Assembly: GCA_964494205.1 (NCBI GenBank)
Contig: CAZBRD010000024.1
Location: 1 to 64,000 of the forward strand
Direction of reading: 5' to 3'
Source of the DNA: JBBTCX01 sp964494205
GTDB lineage: Bacteria; Planctomycetota; Phycisphaerae; UBA1845
DNA length: 64,000 nt
Of the stretch, positions 43,992-52,434 are shown in pieces. Below the pieces are notes generated by a model that worked only from the letters and a program-made list of their open reading frames with translations, made no database searches and was not told the DNA's origin. Both the position numbers and the translations under genes were made by a program. How positions within the stretch are numbered: position 1 is the stretch's first letter; every line of letters starts with the position of its first letter.

Positions 43992-45818
43992 CTACTGCCC
44001 CGACTGCTTGCGCACGATCATATCGAAGTTGCGCACGAGACTCGTGTACACCGAATACACAATGAACGAATAGAGCACTGCAGCGAAGATGCTGCCGACG
44101 AAAACCGCAGCCCGCGCCCCCGTGGCACCGGCGACAAACTCTTTATTACTGGGAAAGAGCGCCGCCTGATCAACCAGATAATAAACCGAGGTAAACGGCG
44201 AGAACGCAGCCAGCGCACCGCCGATTTCATTGCCCGCAGCCTCGACAAACGCCATCGCCAAACCGGATGCCCCGCCGCAAAGCAGAATCATCAAACCCAC
44301 GCTGTACATGATGGCCGTCACGTTCTTGCGCGTGTTCAAAGATGTCCGCAGACCAATCACGCAGCCGATGGCGATGTAGATGACCATCAGCACTGCCACG
44401 AGCAACGCGGTTTCGATCCAGATGGCAGGAGGCGCAGGCGGATTCGATTTCTTCACCAGACCGATCAACCCGAAAGCAATCAACGCAACGATCGGCCCGG
44501 CCAGCAACGGAGCCGCAAAACTCACCAGGCCGCGCAGCTTCCCAAAGAGAATGTACCGGCTCGTGAGCGGCGTGGTGAGAAGAATGTCCATCGTCTTGGA
44601 TTCCTTCTCCTTGGTCATCGAGGTCGCGGAAGTATTGGTAGCCACAACCATCACAAGCGCGAACTGCACGGTAATGAGATACGCCAGGTACTTTCGTGCA
44701 TCGTCGGCATTCAGGCTCCCGCCGATGTACCCGAAAAACAAGACCATTGACGCCGCAAAACCCGCGAGAATGATGAGCCACCGCACCGCCCCACCGCCGA
44801 CCGCTCTCGTGCGCGCCTCGCGCCACGCAACCGGATTCGCCCACACCGATCGCGGCTGACGCGTCCGCTCGCCCGCGCCCTTGCGTCGAAACACACCGAG
44901 CACGTTGCTGTACCACCGTGGCTCACCCTGCTTCGCACCGCTGCGCACAAAGAGAATGCTCGCACTGGTTAGGGCGAGCGAGAGCAACAGTGTCCACGTC
45001 GTATAGAACGCAGAAGGGTAAGCCAATGCGTAACGCGAAATCGCTGAGTAGTCGGTCAGATAACTCTCGTCGGGCGCGTACACACGGTTCAAGGACACGT
45101 CGAGCGCGAGAAACGGATGCAGGCAGGTCAGCCAACTCATCTTCCGGCCGTCGAGGTTCGGCGCCGAAGCCTCGACCCACGTCTGCGGCAAATACCCGAG
45201 CATCCAGATGCCCGCGAGGTAAAGCGCAATCACGAGATAGAATGAGAATATCGTTCGCCGTGTGCCGACGCCGATCATCGCGATGAAGATCGCCAGCGCC
45301 CCCGTGACAAACGCGGTACACGCGGAGAGCGTGAAACTCTCGAACACCTGCGACGACGTCACACCGCCATACAGCATGGTCATCAGAAAAATCGGCAACC
45401 CGGCCACAAGCAGCATGATGACGAAGTACAACCGACTCATCAGCGAGCCGAAGACAATCTGCGCACTGGTCAACGGCGTCGACAGAAGAATGTTGTAAGT
45501 CTGCGCGTCGCGCTCCTGCGTGATCGCAGCAGCTGTAAACGCGGGCGCCAGAAAACACATCAGCGCCAGTTGCGTCATCGACAATATCTTAAAAGTCTGC
45601 GACGCACCTTTCGCCAGATCAGCCAATGACGCGTTCTGCACCTGAACCGACGAAAACAACGAGAACCCTACGACGACAAACAGCGCCCCCAGATAAGCAA
45701 ACCGCAGCCACAAATGCCGCACCCGCTTCGACGCGCCATTCACAACGCGCACAAGAATGGGATTGGCCGGCAAGAGATGCCAAATCGCAAGCCAAATCCT
45801 GTACAGTGCAGTGTTCAT
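43992..45818 (-). CDS. ABC-2 type exporter, fused double permease
   Basis: This 608-residue protein carries two permease halves of six membrane segments each. Each half has the ABC-2 pattern of ERDAQTYNILLSTPLTSAQIVFGSLMSRL (first) and KEKESKTMDILLTTPLTSRYILFGKLRGL (second). These two segments are similar to each other, indicating internal duplication. Overlap of 4 bases with the ATPase gene shows one operon. Substrate is unknown. Confidence 0.9.
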   Translation of the reverse strand: MNTALYRIWLAIWHLLPANPILVRVVNGASKRVRHLWLRFAYLGALFVVVGFSLFSSVQVQNASLADLAKGASQTFKILSMTQLALMCFLAPAFTAAAITQERDAQTYNILLSTPLTSAQIVFGSLMSRLYFVIMLLVAGLPIFLMTMLYGGVTSSQVFESFTLSACTAFVTGALAIFIAMIGVGTRRTIFSFYLVIALYLAGIWMLGYLPQTWVEASAPNLDGRKMSWLTCLHPFLALDVSLNRVYAPDESYLTDYSAISRYALAYPSAFYTTWTLLLSLALTSASILFVRSGAKQGEPRWYSNVLGVFRRKGAGERTRQPRSVWANPVAWREARTRAVGGGAVRWLIILAGFAASMVLFFGYIGGSLNADDARKYLAYLITVQFALVMVVATNTSATSMTKEKESKTMDILLTTPLTSRYILFGKLRGLVSFAAPLLAGPIVALIAFGLIGLVKKSNPPAPPAIWIETALLVAVLMVIYIAIGCVIGLRTSLNTRKNVTAIMYSVGLMILLCGGASGLAMAFVEAAGNEIGGALAAFSPFTSVYYLVDQAALFPSNKEFVAGATGARAAVFVGSIFAAVLYSFIVYSVYTSLVRNFDMIVRKQSGQ

Positions 45819-46744
45819 TGGACCATGCCCTTCGTTAGTCGCATGAACGCCGTCTCAAGATTCACTTCCTCTTCCTTGATCTCGCGAATTCGGAAGTTGT
45901 TTTCCATCAGCAACTTGGCCAGCGGTGAAAAGTCGTGCGTCTGCTTCTCAAGCTCAACGATCAGTTGACCGTCGACCTGCTCGACGCCTTTGATTCCCTT
46001 CGTTCGCTGCAGCAATAGCGCAGCCAAATCTTGTTGCTCGGTGACGCGGATGTTGATCTTGGTCCCCGTCTTGACCTTGCGAATGATCTCGGAAATCGAC
46101 CCGTGATACAGCAGTTGCCCCTGCTCGATGATGCCCACCGTCGTGCACAGCTCCGCCAGCTCATGCAGAATGTGCGAGCTGATAATGATCGTCTTTCCCA
46201 TCCGGCGCAGCTCCTTGAGCAGCTCGCGGATTTCAATTCGTGCCCGCGGATCAAGACCGCTGGCCGGTTCGTCGAGCAGCAACACCTTCGGGTCGTGAAG
46301 CAGCACACGTGCGATGCTGAGTCGTTGCTGCATGCCGCGCGACAGCGAATCGACCAGCGCATCGACCTTGAAGACCAAGTCGGTCAATTCCAGCACGTCA
46401 TTCACCACGCGCGTTCGCTGCTTGCCGGTGATGTTGTACGCGCTGGCGAAAAACTCCAGATACTCCTGCACCACCATGTCTTCATACGCACCGAAAAAGT
46501 CCGGCACATAACCGATCAGCGGACGAATCTTTCGCGATTCATACCCAACCACGTTCCCACACACGCGGGCCTCGCCCCACGTCGGCTGAAGGAGCGTCGC
46601 CAGAATCTTGATCGTCGTCGTCTTGCCCGCGCCGTTCGGCCCGATGTATCCAAAGCACTCACCTTCCTCGATGTTCAGGTGCAGGTTGTTCAGCGCGACG
46701 AGCTTGCCGTAGCGTTTGGTGAGATTGATCGTCTGAATAATCAC
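45815..46744 (-). CDS. ABC transporter ATP-binding protein
   Basis: The Walker A is GYIGPNGAGKTTTIKIL, the signature is VDSLSRGMQQRLSIARVLL, Walker B with the catalytic Glu is KVLLLDEPASGLDPRARIEI and the H-loop is IIISSHILHEL. The C-terminal 80 residues form the extra domain common in ABC-2 exporters. At 309 residues it matches the family. It is coupled to the permease gene and lies 15 bases after the 842-residue gene. Confidence 0.96.
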   Translation of the reverse strand: MIIQTINLTKRYGKLVALNNLHLNIEEGECFGYIGPNGAGKTTTIKILATLLQPTWGEARVCGNVVGYESRKIRPLIGYVPDFFGAYEDMVVQEYLEFFASAYNITGKQRTRVVNDVLELTDLVFKVDALVDSLSRGMQQRLSIARVLLHDPKVLLLDEPASGLDPRARIEIRELLKELRRMGKTIIISSHILHELAELCTTVGIIEQGQLLYHGSISEIIRKVKTGTKINIRVTEQQDLAALLLQRTKGIKGVEQVDGQLIVELEKQTHDFSPLAKLLMENNFRIREIKEEEVNLETAFMRLTKGMVQ

Positions 46745-46759
46745 GGGGTTCCTTTCCGC

Positions 46760-49243
46760 TCAGCCTTTGTCGTCCGCAGCATCGCCCTTGTCTGCCCGCT
46801 CCGAAATCGCTACGGGTAGCCGAATCCGGTACATCGTCTTGGACTTTGACTCCGACGGTTCCAGCTTGCGATACTCGCGCTCTCCTTCTCGCCGGAACAG
46901 GCGGATCGGCCCCGGCGCATCGGCAAACCCAATCAACACAGCCTGATCGCTCCGCAACTGGTCCCGCAGATCAAGCCAGCGCATCCGATCGCGCGACCAG
47001 GTGATCGACCCACCCATCATTGAATTCTGCATGCGCGAATGTTTAGCGAAGTTGAAATCGCCAAGCGTGGAGAAAAGACACAGCGCATGGTCTTCGCCTT
47101 CGAGGACACTTGCATTTGTCTTTAGTCCGCTGGCCAGGCTTCCTACCAATCCGGTGAACCGATCTCCCCAGAAAGCATGCGCCGTTCGCAATGAGTTCTT
47201 GCCGTCAAACTCGTACAACTTGCCGGGCGTGGCGTTGCGATAGCAGGCAGCGCTCAATTGCAGTTTGGCTCCGTTTCGAATCTCGCCGAGCGGAAAAGCG
47301 CGAATGCCGTACTCACCCTCATCGCGCAGGTCGCCTTCCGGGTTGTCAGGGGAGAACAGAAGATAGCAATCCCGCAGATCAACACCCAAGTTGTTCGTAA
47401 CGGTGCTCTTGTCCATGACGCGATAGAAGCGACGCTTGGTGTCACCGTCCATCTCAATGTCGTAGACAAGCTCAACTTGGCCCGTCATCGTCCCGCCGAC
47501 CGGGCCGCTCCACACACCTTGCAGTTGCTTCAGCGTCGCGCGAAATCGCACGTCATCAATGACCGCGCTCCCCGGCAGCAGGCGATAGTCCTGCGGGTCT
47601 GCAAAGCTCGATGCCTGTTCACTCAAATCGCGACTGGGAGGTAACGGCCGCAAAAAACATCTGGCGGGCCCGGGTTCGACTTCACTCAAGGGATCAGAAG
47701 GAAGCCAAACGTCCATTTGCTTATCGATGCCGGTTTTGACGCCGAACAGCGCGATCCCCTGCCCGACTCCCTCGCCCGAGCCCACATCGATCACACTGAT
47801 TTGGTGCAGCGTTTCGCCGATTCCGCGCACCGAACTGACCGCCAGCACGCTGAGAAAACTTGCAACCACGGAAACAGCGGCGAACGCCGTCCAGTTGTGT
47901 TGCGGCCATCGCCGCCTTGTGAGAAACGTCCAAACCCCAAAGGTCGCGAGCGCGATGTAGAGGACAGAAAACAAACCGGCGATCAGGAAGTACAAAGTTC
48001 CAGAAGTCGTGAACGCAACAAACCGCTCAACATTCCCAAACAACTCGCCCTGTTCCTGCGGGCGTGATGTACCAGTTTCAGTAGGCCTGGCAATTCCGAG
48101 CAATCGTCGAAAATAGGTACTCGGTGCACCGGGCGCTGAAAACAAGTCCTTCACGGTGATGGCTGAGAAAATCACCTGCCCGCGGCCGAGCGATCGCCGA
48201 GTAACGACATCGGATTGAATATCTCTCTCATGAACAATCACCGAAGATCCGGGACGAGCCTTGGCCTTCACCACCGGCACGCTTTCAGGAAACCCCTCGT
48301 CGAGATCAACAGCCTTCTTTCGCGGCTCGTCTTCCTCATCCGCGCTCGATGTGTTGGTCACATCCGCAAGCTCATATCGAACGTCCGGAAGGTTTTTGAC
48401 GGAGATGACCGCGCCGATGTCCGCCGGCAGGACTTCGCCAATCGCCGCCGTCTGCGACAGCATGGCCGCACTTCGCGACGCCGCAATCAGCAACGTACCG
48501 CCCTGTCGCACCCACTCCAGCACCGCCGCAAGTTGTCGCTCACTCAAATCGCCCGGATCGGCGTTCTCCCACACGATGCAGTCGACCATCTCCAGCCCGA
48601 TCCACAATTCGGGAATCCCCGCCGGTTCGGTAATGGCCGCGAACACCCGCCGGACGTTGTTCTCGATCTGACTCTCATCGACGAGCTTCTGCACGTGACC
48701 GGCTGTTGTGGTGGTGATCTCCAGCACCACGAGCGCATTATCCTCGATGCTCGTTGGCGGCTGCGCGGGCGCAGCGAAATAGCTCGTCTCCCCTTTAGAC
48801 ACGACTTTGATCGCGTTTCCGTCATTGTCGAAAAGGCGAACGCCCAATTGGCTGCCCGCGCGATTCATGACCGGAGGGATATAGAGAAAAAGGCGCTGCG
48901 TCCCGCCTGTTTCAGAGCGCAGGTGAACTTCGACTTGATCGAAACACTCGTCGCCGTCACGATCGCGCTGCCCGACGCGCATCCATCCGTCGAAACTGGG
49001 TTGTTGCTCCGTAAGCGCCAAGTCCACAACAATCGGCGCCCACGCGCTCTGTCGAACGACATCTAACCCGACGGAGTCGACCGGACCATTCTTGGCTGCA
49101 AATCCGATGTGCGTAACGTTGACTTCGATCGTGGCCCGAGCGGAAGTCGCAAACAAAGAAAGGACAAGGTGTAACGTGAATAACAATCCCGGACCAGCGA
49201 GGCCACGATCGCCGAAACTCTCTCCCGAGGGTCGTCTGTTCAT
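46760..49243 (-). CDS. Large envelope protein of the ABC exporter operon (glutamine amidotransferase-like region)
   Basis: ATG 49243 gives a signal peptide (about residues 1-37, ending TSARA); the frame upstream to 49288 is discounted. The middle has a class I glutamine amidotransferase-like fold (ELWIGLEMVDCIVWENADPGDLSERQLAAVLEWVRQGGTLLIAAS), as in GldG- and DUF4350-like proteins that accompany such exporters. Two membrane segments occur near residues 410-470 (LYFLIAGLFSVLYIALATFGVW). No catalytic triad is evident. It is the first gene of the operon, consistent with an accessory subunit exposed outside the membrane. Confidence 0.75.
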   Translation of the reverse strand: MNRRPSGESFGDRGLAGPGLLFTLHLVLSLFATSARATIEVNVTHIGFAAKNGPVDSVGLDVVRQSAWAPIVVDLALTEQQPSFDGWMRVGQRDRDGDECFDQVEVHLRSETGGTQRLFLYIPPVMNRAGSQLGVRLFDNDGNAIKVVSKGETSYFAAPAQPPTSIEDNALVVLEITTTTAGHVQKLVDESQIENNVRRVFAAITEPAGIPELWIGLEMVDCIVWENADPGDLSERQLAAVLEWVRQGGTLLIAASRSAAMLSQTAAIGEVLPADIGAVISVKNLPDVRYELADVTNTSSADEEDEPRKKAVDLDEGFPESVPVVKAKARPGSSVIVHERDIQSDVVTRRSLGRGQVIFSAITVKDLFSAPGAPSTYFRRLLGIARPTETGTSRPQEQGELFGNVERFVAFTTSGTLYFLIAGLFSVLYIALATFGVWTFLTRRRWPQHNWTAFAAVSVVASFLSVLAVSSVRGIGETLHQISVIDVGSGEGVGQGIALFGVKTGIDKQMDVWLPSDPLSEVEPGPARCFLRPLPPSRDLSEQASSFADPQDYRLLPGSAVIDDVRFRATLKQLQGVWSGPVGGTMTGQVELVYDIEMDGDTKRRFYRVMDKSTVTNNLGVDLRDCYLLFSPDNPEGDLRDEGEYGIRAFPLGEIRNGAKLQLSAACYRNATPGKLYEFDGKNSLRTAHAFWGDRFTGLVGSLASGLKTNASVLEGEDHALCLFSTLGDFNFAKHSRMQNSMMGGSITWSRDRMRWLDLRDQLRSDQAVLIGFADAPGPIRLFRREGEREYRKLEPSESKSKTMYRIRLPVAISERADKGDAADDKG

Positions 49244-49846
49244 GTAGAAGACAAACTTCAGACAGATGCTCTCGCCAAACGCCGGCAACTTCCGTGGACG
49301 AGACGCGAAGGTGTTTCCTGGAAAAACCTTAAGCCACGGATTTTAGCGGTGCTGCATTTGGCTCACAACTGTCTCAATTACTGCCCGCAAACCGCACAGG
49401 GTCAAATGCAATACAGTTTCTTACGAGCTTGAGCACATAGTGATTAACAGAACGAGGCACTATTTCCCTCTCCCTCTTAGGGAGAGGGTAGGGTGAGGGT
49501 CTCTCTGCTTCCAATGCGCCGGTCTTGCTTCAGGGCCTAACGGGGTCTTGCGATCAACTCATCTGTCACCCAGTCCATCCAATCACTCCCAGAACCGCCA
49601 CTCCCTTTCTTACGTACTAAACTCAATAGACCGCCACCACCGGACAACGTGCGTCCCTTAATTCCTTCATTGGGACGCAACTGGGGGAATATCATGCGGA
49701 AGCCAATTCTCCGCATTTCCTGCTACACGAGTCGCCTCTCAAGGTTGCCGATAAATCGGTGCATGAGCTTCATGCCCTCGCAACGTTAGTGGTACGACTG
49801 CGCGCTGATTGGCCTCGGTGTGCATGACGTTGGGAAGCCGATTTCG
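49244..49846 (+). other. Divergent intergenic region of about 600 bases
   Basis: This region holds the family-1 repeat copy B at 49464-49504. No gene on either strand is supported. It must contain the promoters of the exporter operon and of the HTH-receiver gene, but no clear boxes could be assigned. Confidence 0.45.
49464..49504 (+). repeat. Family-1 hairpin repeat copy B
   Basis: Stem CCCTCTCCCT, loop CTT, arm AGGGAGAGGG, and tail TAGGGTGAGGGTCTCT. The tail differs from copy A at its first base. Confidence 0.9.
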
Positions 49847-50425
49847 ATGACGACGAAGAAGAACGTTCTTACCACCGGCGAGGTCGCCAAGATCTGCAAC
49901 GTCGCACCACGCACGGTCTCAAAGTGGTTCGACGCGGGACATCTTCGCGGCTATCGCATCCCCGGCAGCAAGGATCGCCGCATCCCACTCGAGCAACTCG
50001 TCCGCTTCATGCGCGCCCACGGCATCCCACTCAACGGGCTCGAAACCACAACCAAGAAATTACTGGTTTTGGATTCCGACGTGATTTTCCGCGACTCATT
50101 GCGCACAGCTCTGTCTCAGGACGGAGCGTTCGATGTCACGCTCGCGGACACAGCCTTCGAGGCCGGCGCGATCGCGATGGAGACGAAACCCAACGCCATA
50201 CTCGTCGACGTGACGCGCAAAGACCTTTCCCTCAATGAACTCGGCCGCTTCGTGCACACCACCGCACAGCTTGAAGGACTCAAACTGATCGGCACCGCCC
50301 CCAACCTCTCAACCGCACAAGGTCAGGCATTACTCCAGGACGGGTTCGATGCCTTCCTCAGCAAACCATTCGAATCGCGCACACTAATCCGCGTCATCGA
50401 GTCAGCCCTGACTGCGCCGCAGTGA
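49847..50425 (+). CDS. Excisionase-type HTH regulator fused to a receiver domain
   Basis: From ATG 49847 the protein has 192 residues (GTG 49820 would add nine). Residues 6-58 are a MerR/excisionase-like helix-turn-helix: VLTTGEVAKICNVAPRTVSKWFDAGHLRGYRIPGSKDRRIPLEQLVRFM. Residues 70-192 form a receiver domain, with acidic pocket D76/D78, phosphoacceptor candidate D121 in ILVDV, T150 and K173 in FLSKPF. DNA-binding domain first and receiver last is the reverse of usual response regulators. No histidine kinase is adjacent, so the signal is unknown. Confidence 0.88.
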   Translation: MTTKKNVLTTGEVAKICNVAPRTVSKWFDAGHLRGYRIPGSKDRRIPLEQLVRFMRAHGIPLNGLETTTKKLLVLDSDVIFRDSLRTALSQDGAFDVTLADTAFEAGAIAMETKPNAILVDVTRKDLSLNELGRFVHTTAQLEGLKLIGTAPNLSTAQGQALLQDGFDAFLSKPFESRTLIRVIESALTAPQ

Positions 50426-50506
50426 TCTAATTCGAAGCGCCTAATATCAAATTCAGACGAGAAATCTGGGCCTAATCCTCATGCTCAAGAAGGCTTCTTG
50501 GCGCAT

Positions 50507-51709
50507 TCATGCCCAACCAACGAACGCAAGCTCATCCTTGAATAACGTTATGTACGCCAGCCGCCAGCAATCAGTGCATCGGAATGAAACAAACTCCGGA
50601 GATTTTGGCTTGCGGCGCTCCCACGCCATGTCGGCCAATTCCTGAATTGAACAAGTTTGCCGTGAGATCAACAGCTCGCCGTCCGCGATCGCCCCTTCCT
50701 GCCATTTGAAGTTGGATTGGCTCCAATCCCGTTCATCAACGTTGAAGTAATAGCCCTTCTTGTAATCCACCCTTCTGCATTCTGGCCACTGCGAACACGT
50801 TGGGCACTGTTCTCTGCTATATCGCCGCAAACGTGGACGTTCGACACAAGCATCGCGGGAAACGAATCCAACGCGTGCGGTAAACAGGCCCTTCGTCCCG
50901 ACCTGACCAAACAATTCGCGTCGTCTTTGCGCCGTCGCACACAGTTCAATGCGACCTGCTGACGATATCAGAAATAGCGAAGGGAGGGGCTCCGGCAAAT
51001 CCTCGGTACAACAGAACTTCGAGCATTCGTCCTCCAAGGCAGGCTCCCATGAACTGAAGCTGCGATAACCACAAGCACCACATTCAACCCCATCTGCGTC
51101 AAACGCGGCCACATGTACCTGCGTGATGCTCGACGAACCGCGCAATTCGAAGTACTTGCGTTTCGGTCGCGCGCGAGAGACTTCTATCGGTACGAATTCA
51201 AGAGACTTCAGTTCGTCCGGTGTCAGCAGTTCTAAGAATCGATCCGAAACGATAGTGGGCGAATGAGAGAAACGGTCGCGATAAAACCCCACATCATGCC
51301 AATCGGCTGCACCCACAATGAGCGGCACATCCGTGCGCGGCCCTACTCCCGACCGACAAACGGGACAGATTCCACCTTCGAAGAGCGTGGCTGCATAGGC
51401 TTCATTTTCTGCCCGAGATTGATGAGGACATTCAAAGATAGCATCTCCGGCAATCCGAAAGACCTCCGGCTTGAGGAAGCGTTCAGCCAGTGCAGCCGCC
51501 GGAAGCGGCGGCTCAAATTCAGGAACGGTGGGTATGACATCATCAAGTTGGGGTGCAGCCTGCATGATGGCGTCGAGCAAAGCCTCATGGGCCGATTCGA
51601 AATCCTCGCCCTCACCTGAAACCCGCGGGTCTTCCTTCACCCACAACTTGAAACCCGGTTTCAGTTGTTTCCACTGGCAGAGAATAACGTTTGAGTCGTA
51701 CCAAGGCAT
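50507..51709 (-). CDS. Cys-rich hypothetical protein with multiple CxxC pairs
   Basis: The protein of 400 residues has three zinc-ribbon-like pairs: CPHQ...GGICPVCRSG, GVECGACGYRSF...CSKFCC, and QCPTCSQWPECRR, plus a C-terminal CTDC. This recalls the myxobacterial paralog family with double CXXCG motifs, but I cannot confirm membership. No enzyme motif or membrane segment. It starts on the same strand as, and 47 bases downstream of, the small hypothetical gene below it. Confidence 0.7.
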   Translation of the reverse strand: MPWYDSNVILCQWKQLKPGFKLWVKEDPRVSGEGEDFESAHEALLDAIMQAAPQLDDVIPTVPEFEPPLPAAALAERFLKPEVFRIAGDAIFECPHQSRAENEAYAATLFEGGICPVCRSGVGPRTDVPLIVGAADWHDVGFYRDRFSHSPTIVSDRFLELLTPDELKSLEFVPIEVSRARPKRKYFELRGSSSITQVHVAAFDADGVECGACGYRSFSSWEPALEDECSKFCCTEDLPEPLPSLFLISSAGRIELCATAQRRRELFGQVGTKGLFTARVGFVSRDACVERPRLRRYSREQCPTCSQWPECRRVDYKKGYYFNVDERDWSQSNFKWQEGAIADGELLISRQTCSIQELADMAWERRKPKSPEFVSFRCTDCWRLAYITLFKDELAFVGWA

Positions 51710-51756
51710 AGATTGGACTTCACATCAATTCTGTATGGACTCGAATAGCATTGAAC

Positions 51757-52398
51757 TCATTCAGCAGTAAAAAACTCATCCGGATGTTCTTGAATGTACG
51801 CCCGCGCGAGTTTTTCGATATCCTCTTGTTCTTCTTCAACCAACTTCTCAAACCGCTCATCGGCCTCATCAAACGCCCCAGCGGACAATTTGTTTAATTC
51901 CTGCACCCTGTAGTAATAATCTCGCGGCGGGTCGGACGGAAACGCCTTCAGCGCACTCTCGAACACGATCCGATGACGATTCGCACCGATCAGCTCCAAC
52001 CCATCGAGCACGTCCTCCCACATCATCCCCGACCGCTCGCGCAAGAACACATAGTGCCCCATCGAATCGACTTCGCCGCGATACAGCAGACACGCAAACA
52101 CTGCCTTCTGTCCATCACTCGCCCCCTTCATCGCGCGATCATGCGTAGCCTCATCCTGCAACAACCCCGGGTGATGCTGCATCTTCGCCATCACGAGACC
52201 CATCTCAACGTCGTCCAGTGACTCAGGCCGCGGAACATGAAAATCGCCGGTGCCCGCCCACGGACCTTTCGGCTTGGATTCAATCGAAACGACGAGCAGA
52301 ATAATGAAACCGACAGCCAGCAAACCCAGAAAAATGCGGACGAGCTTCAGCCCTCTGGAAGGCTCATCCGCCTCCACCGCACGACGTTGTGCCGACAT
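51757..52398 (-). CDS. Hypothetical protein with N-terminal membrane anchor
   Basis: The protein has 213 residues with a single membrane helix (LVRIFLGLLAVGFIILLVVSI) near the N-terminus and a charged helical remainder ending in a Glu-rich stretch (FEKLVEEEQEDIEKLARAYIQEHPDEF). No family recognised. It lies 36 bases downstream of the OPT transporter gene and may be cotranscribed with it. Confidence 0.65.
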   Translation of the reverse strand: MSAQRRAVEADEPSRGLKLVRIFLGLLAVGFIILLVVSIESKPKGPWAGTGDFHVPRPESLDDVEMGLVMAKMQHHPGLLQDEATHDRAMKGASDGQKAVFACLLYRGEVDSMGHYVFLRERSGMMWEDVLDGLELIGANRHRIVFESALKAFPSDPPRDYYYRVQELNKLSAGAFDEADERFEKLVEEEQEDIEKLARAYIQEHPDEFFTAE

Positions 52399-52434
52399 GA
52401 CCGCGCTCCGTTGAAAAGCAGCTAGACCGGAAAT

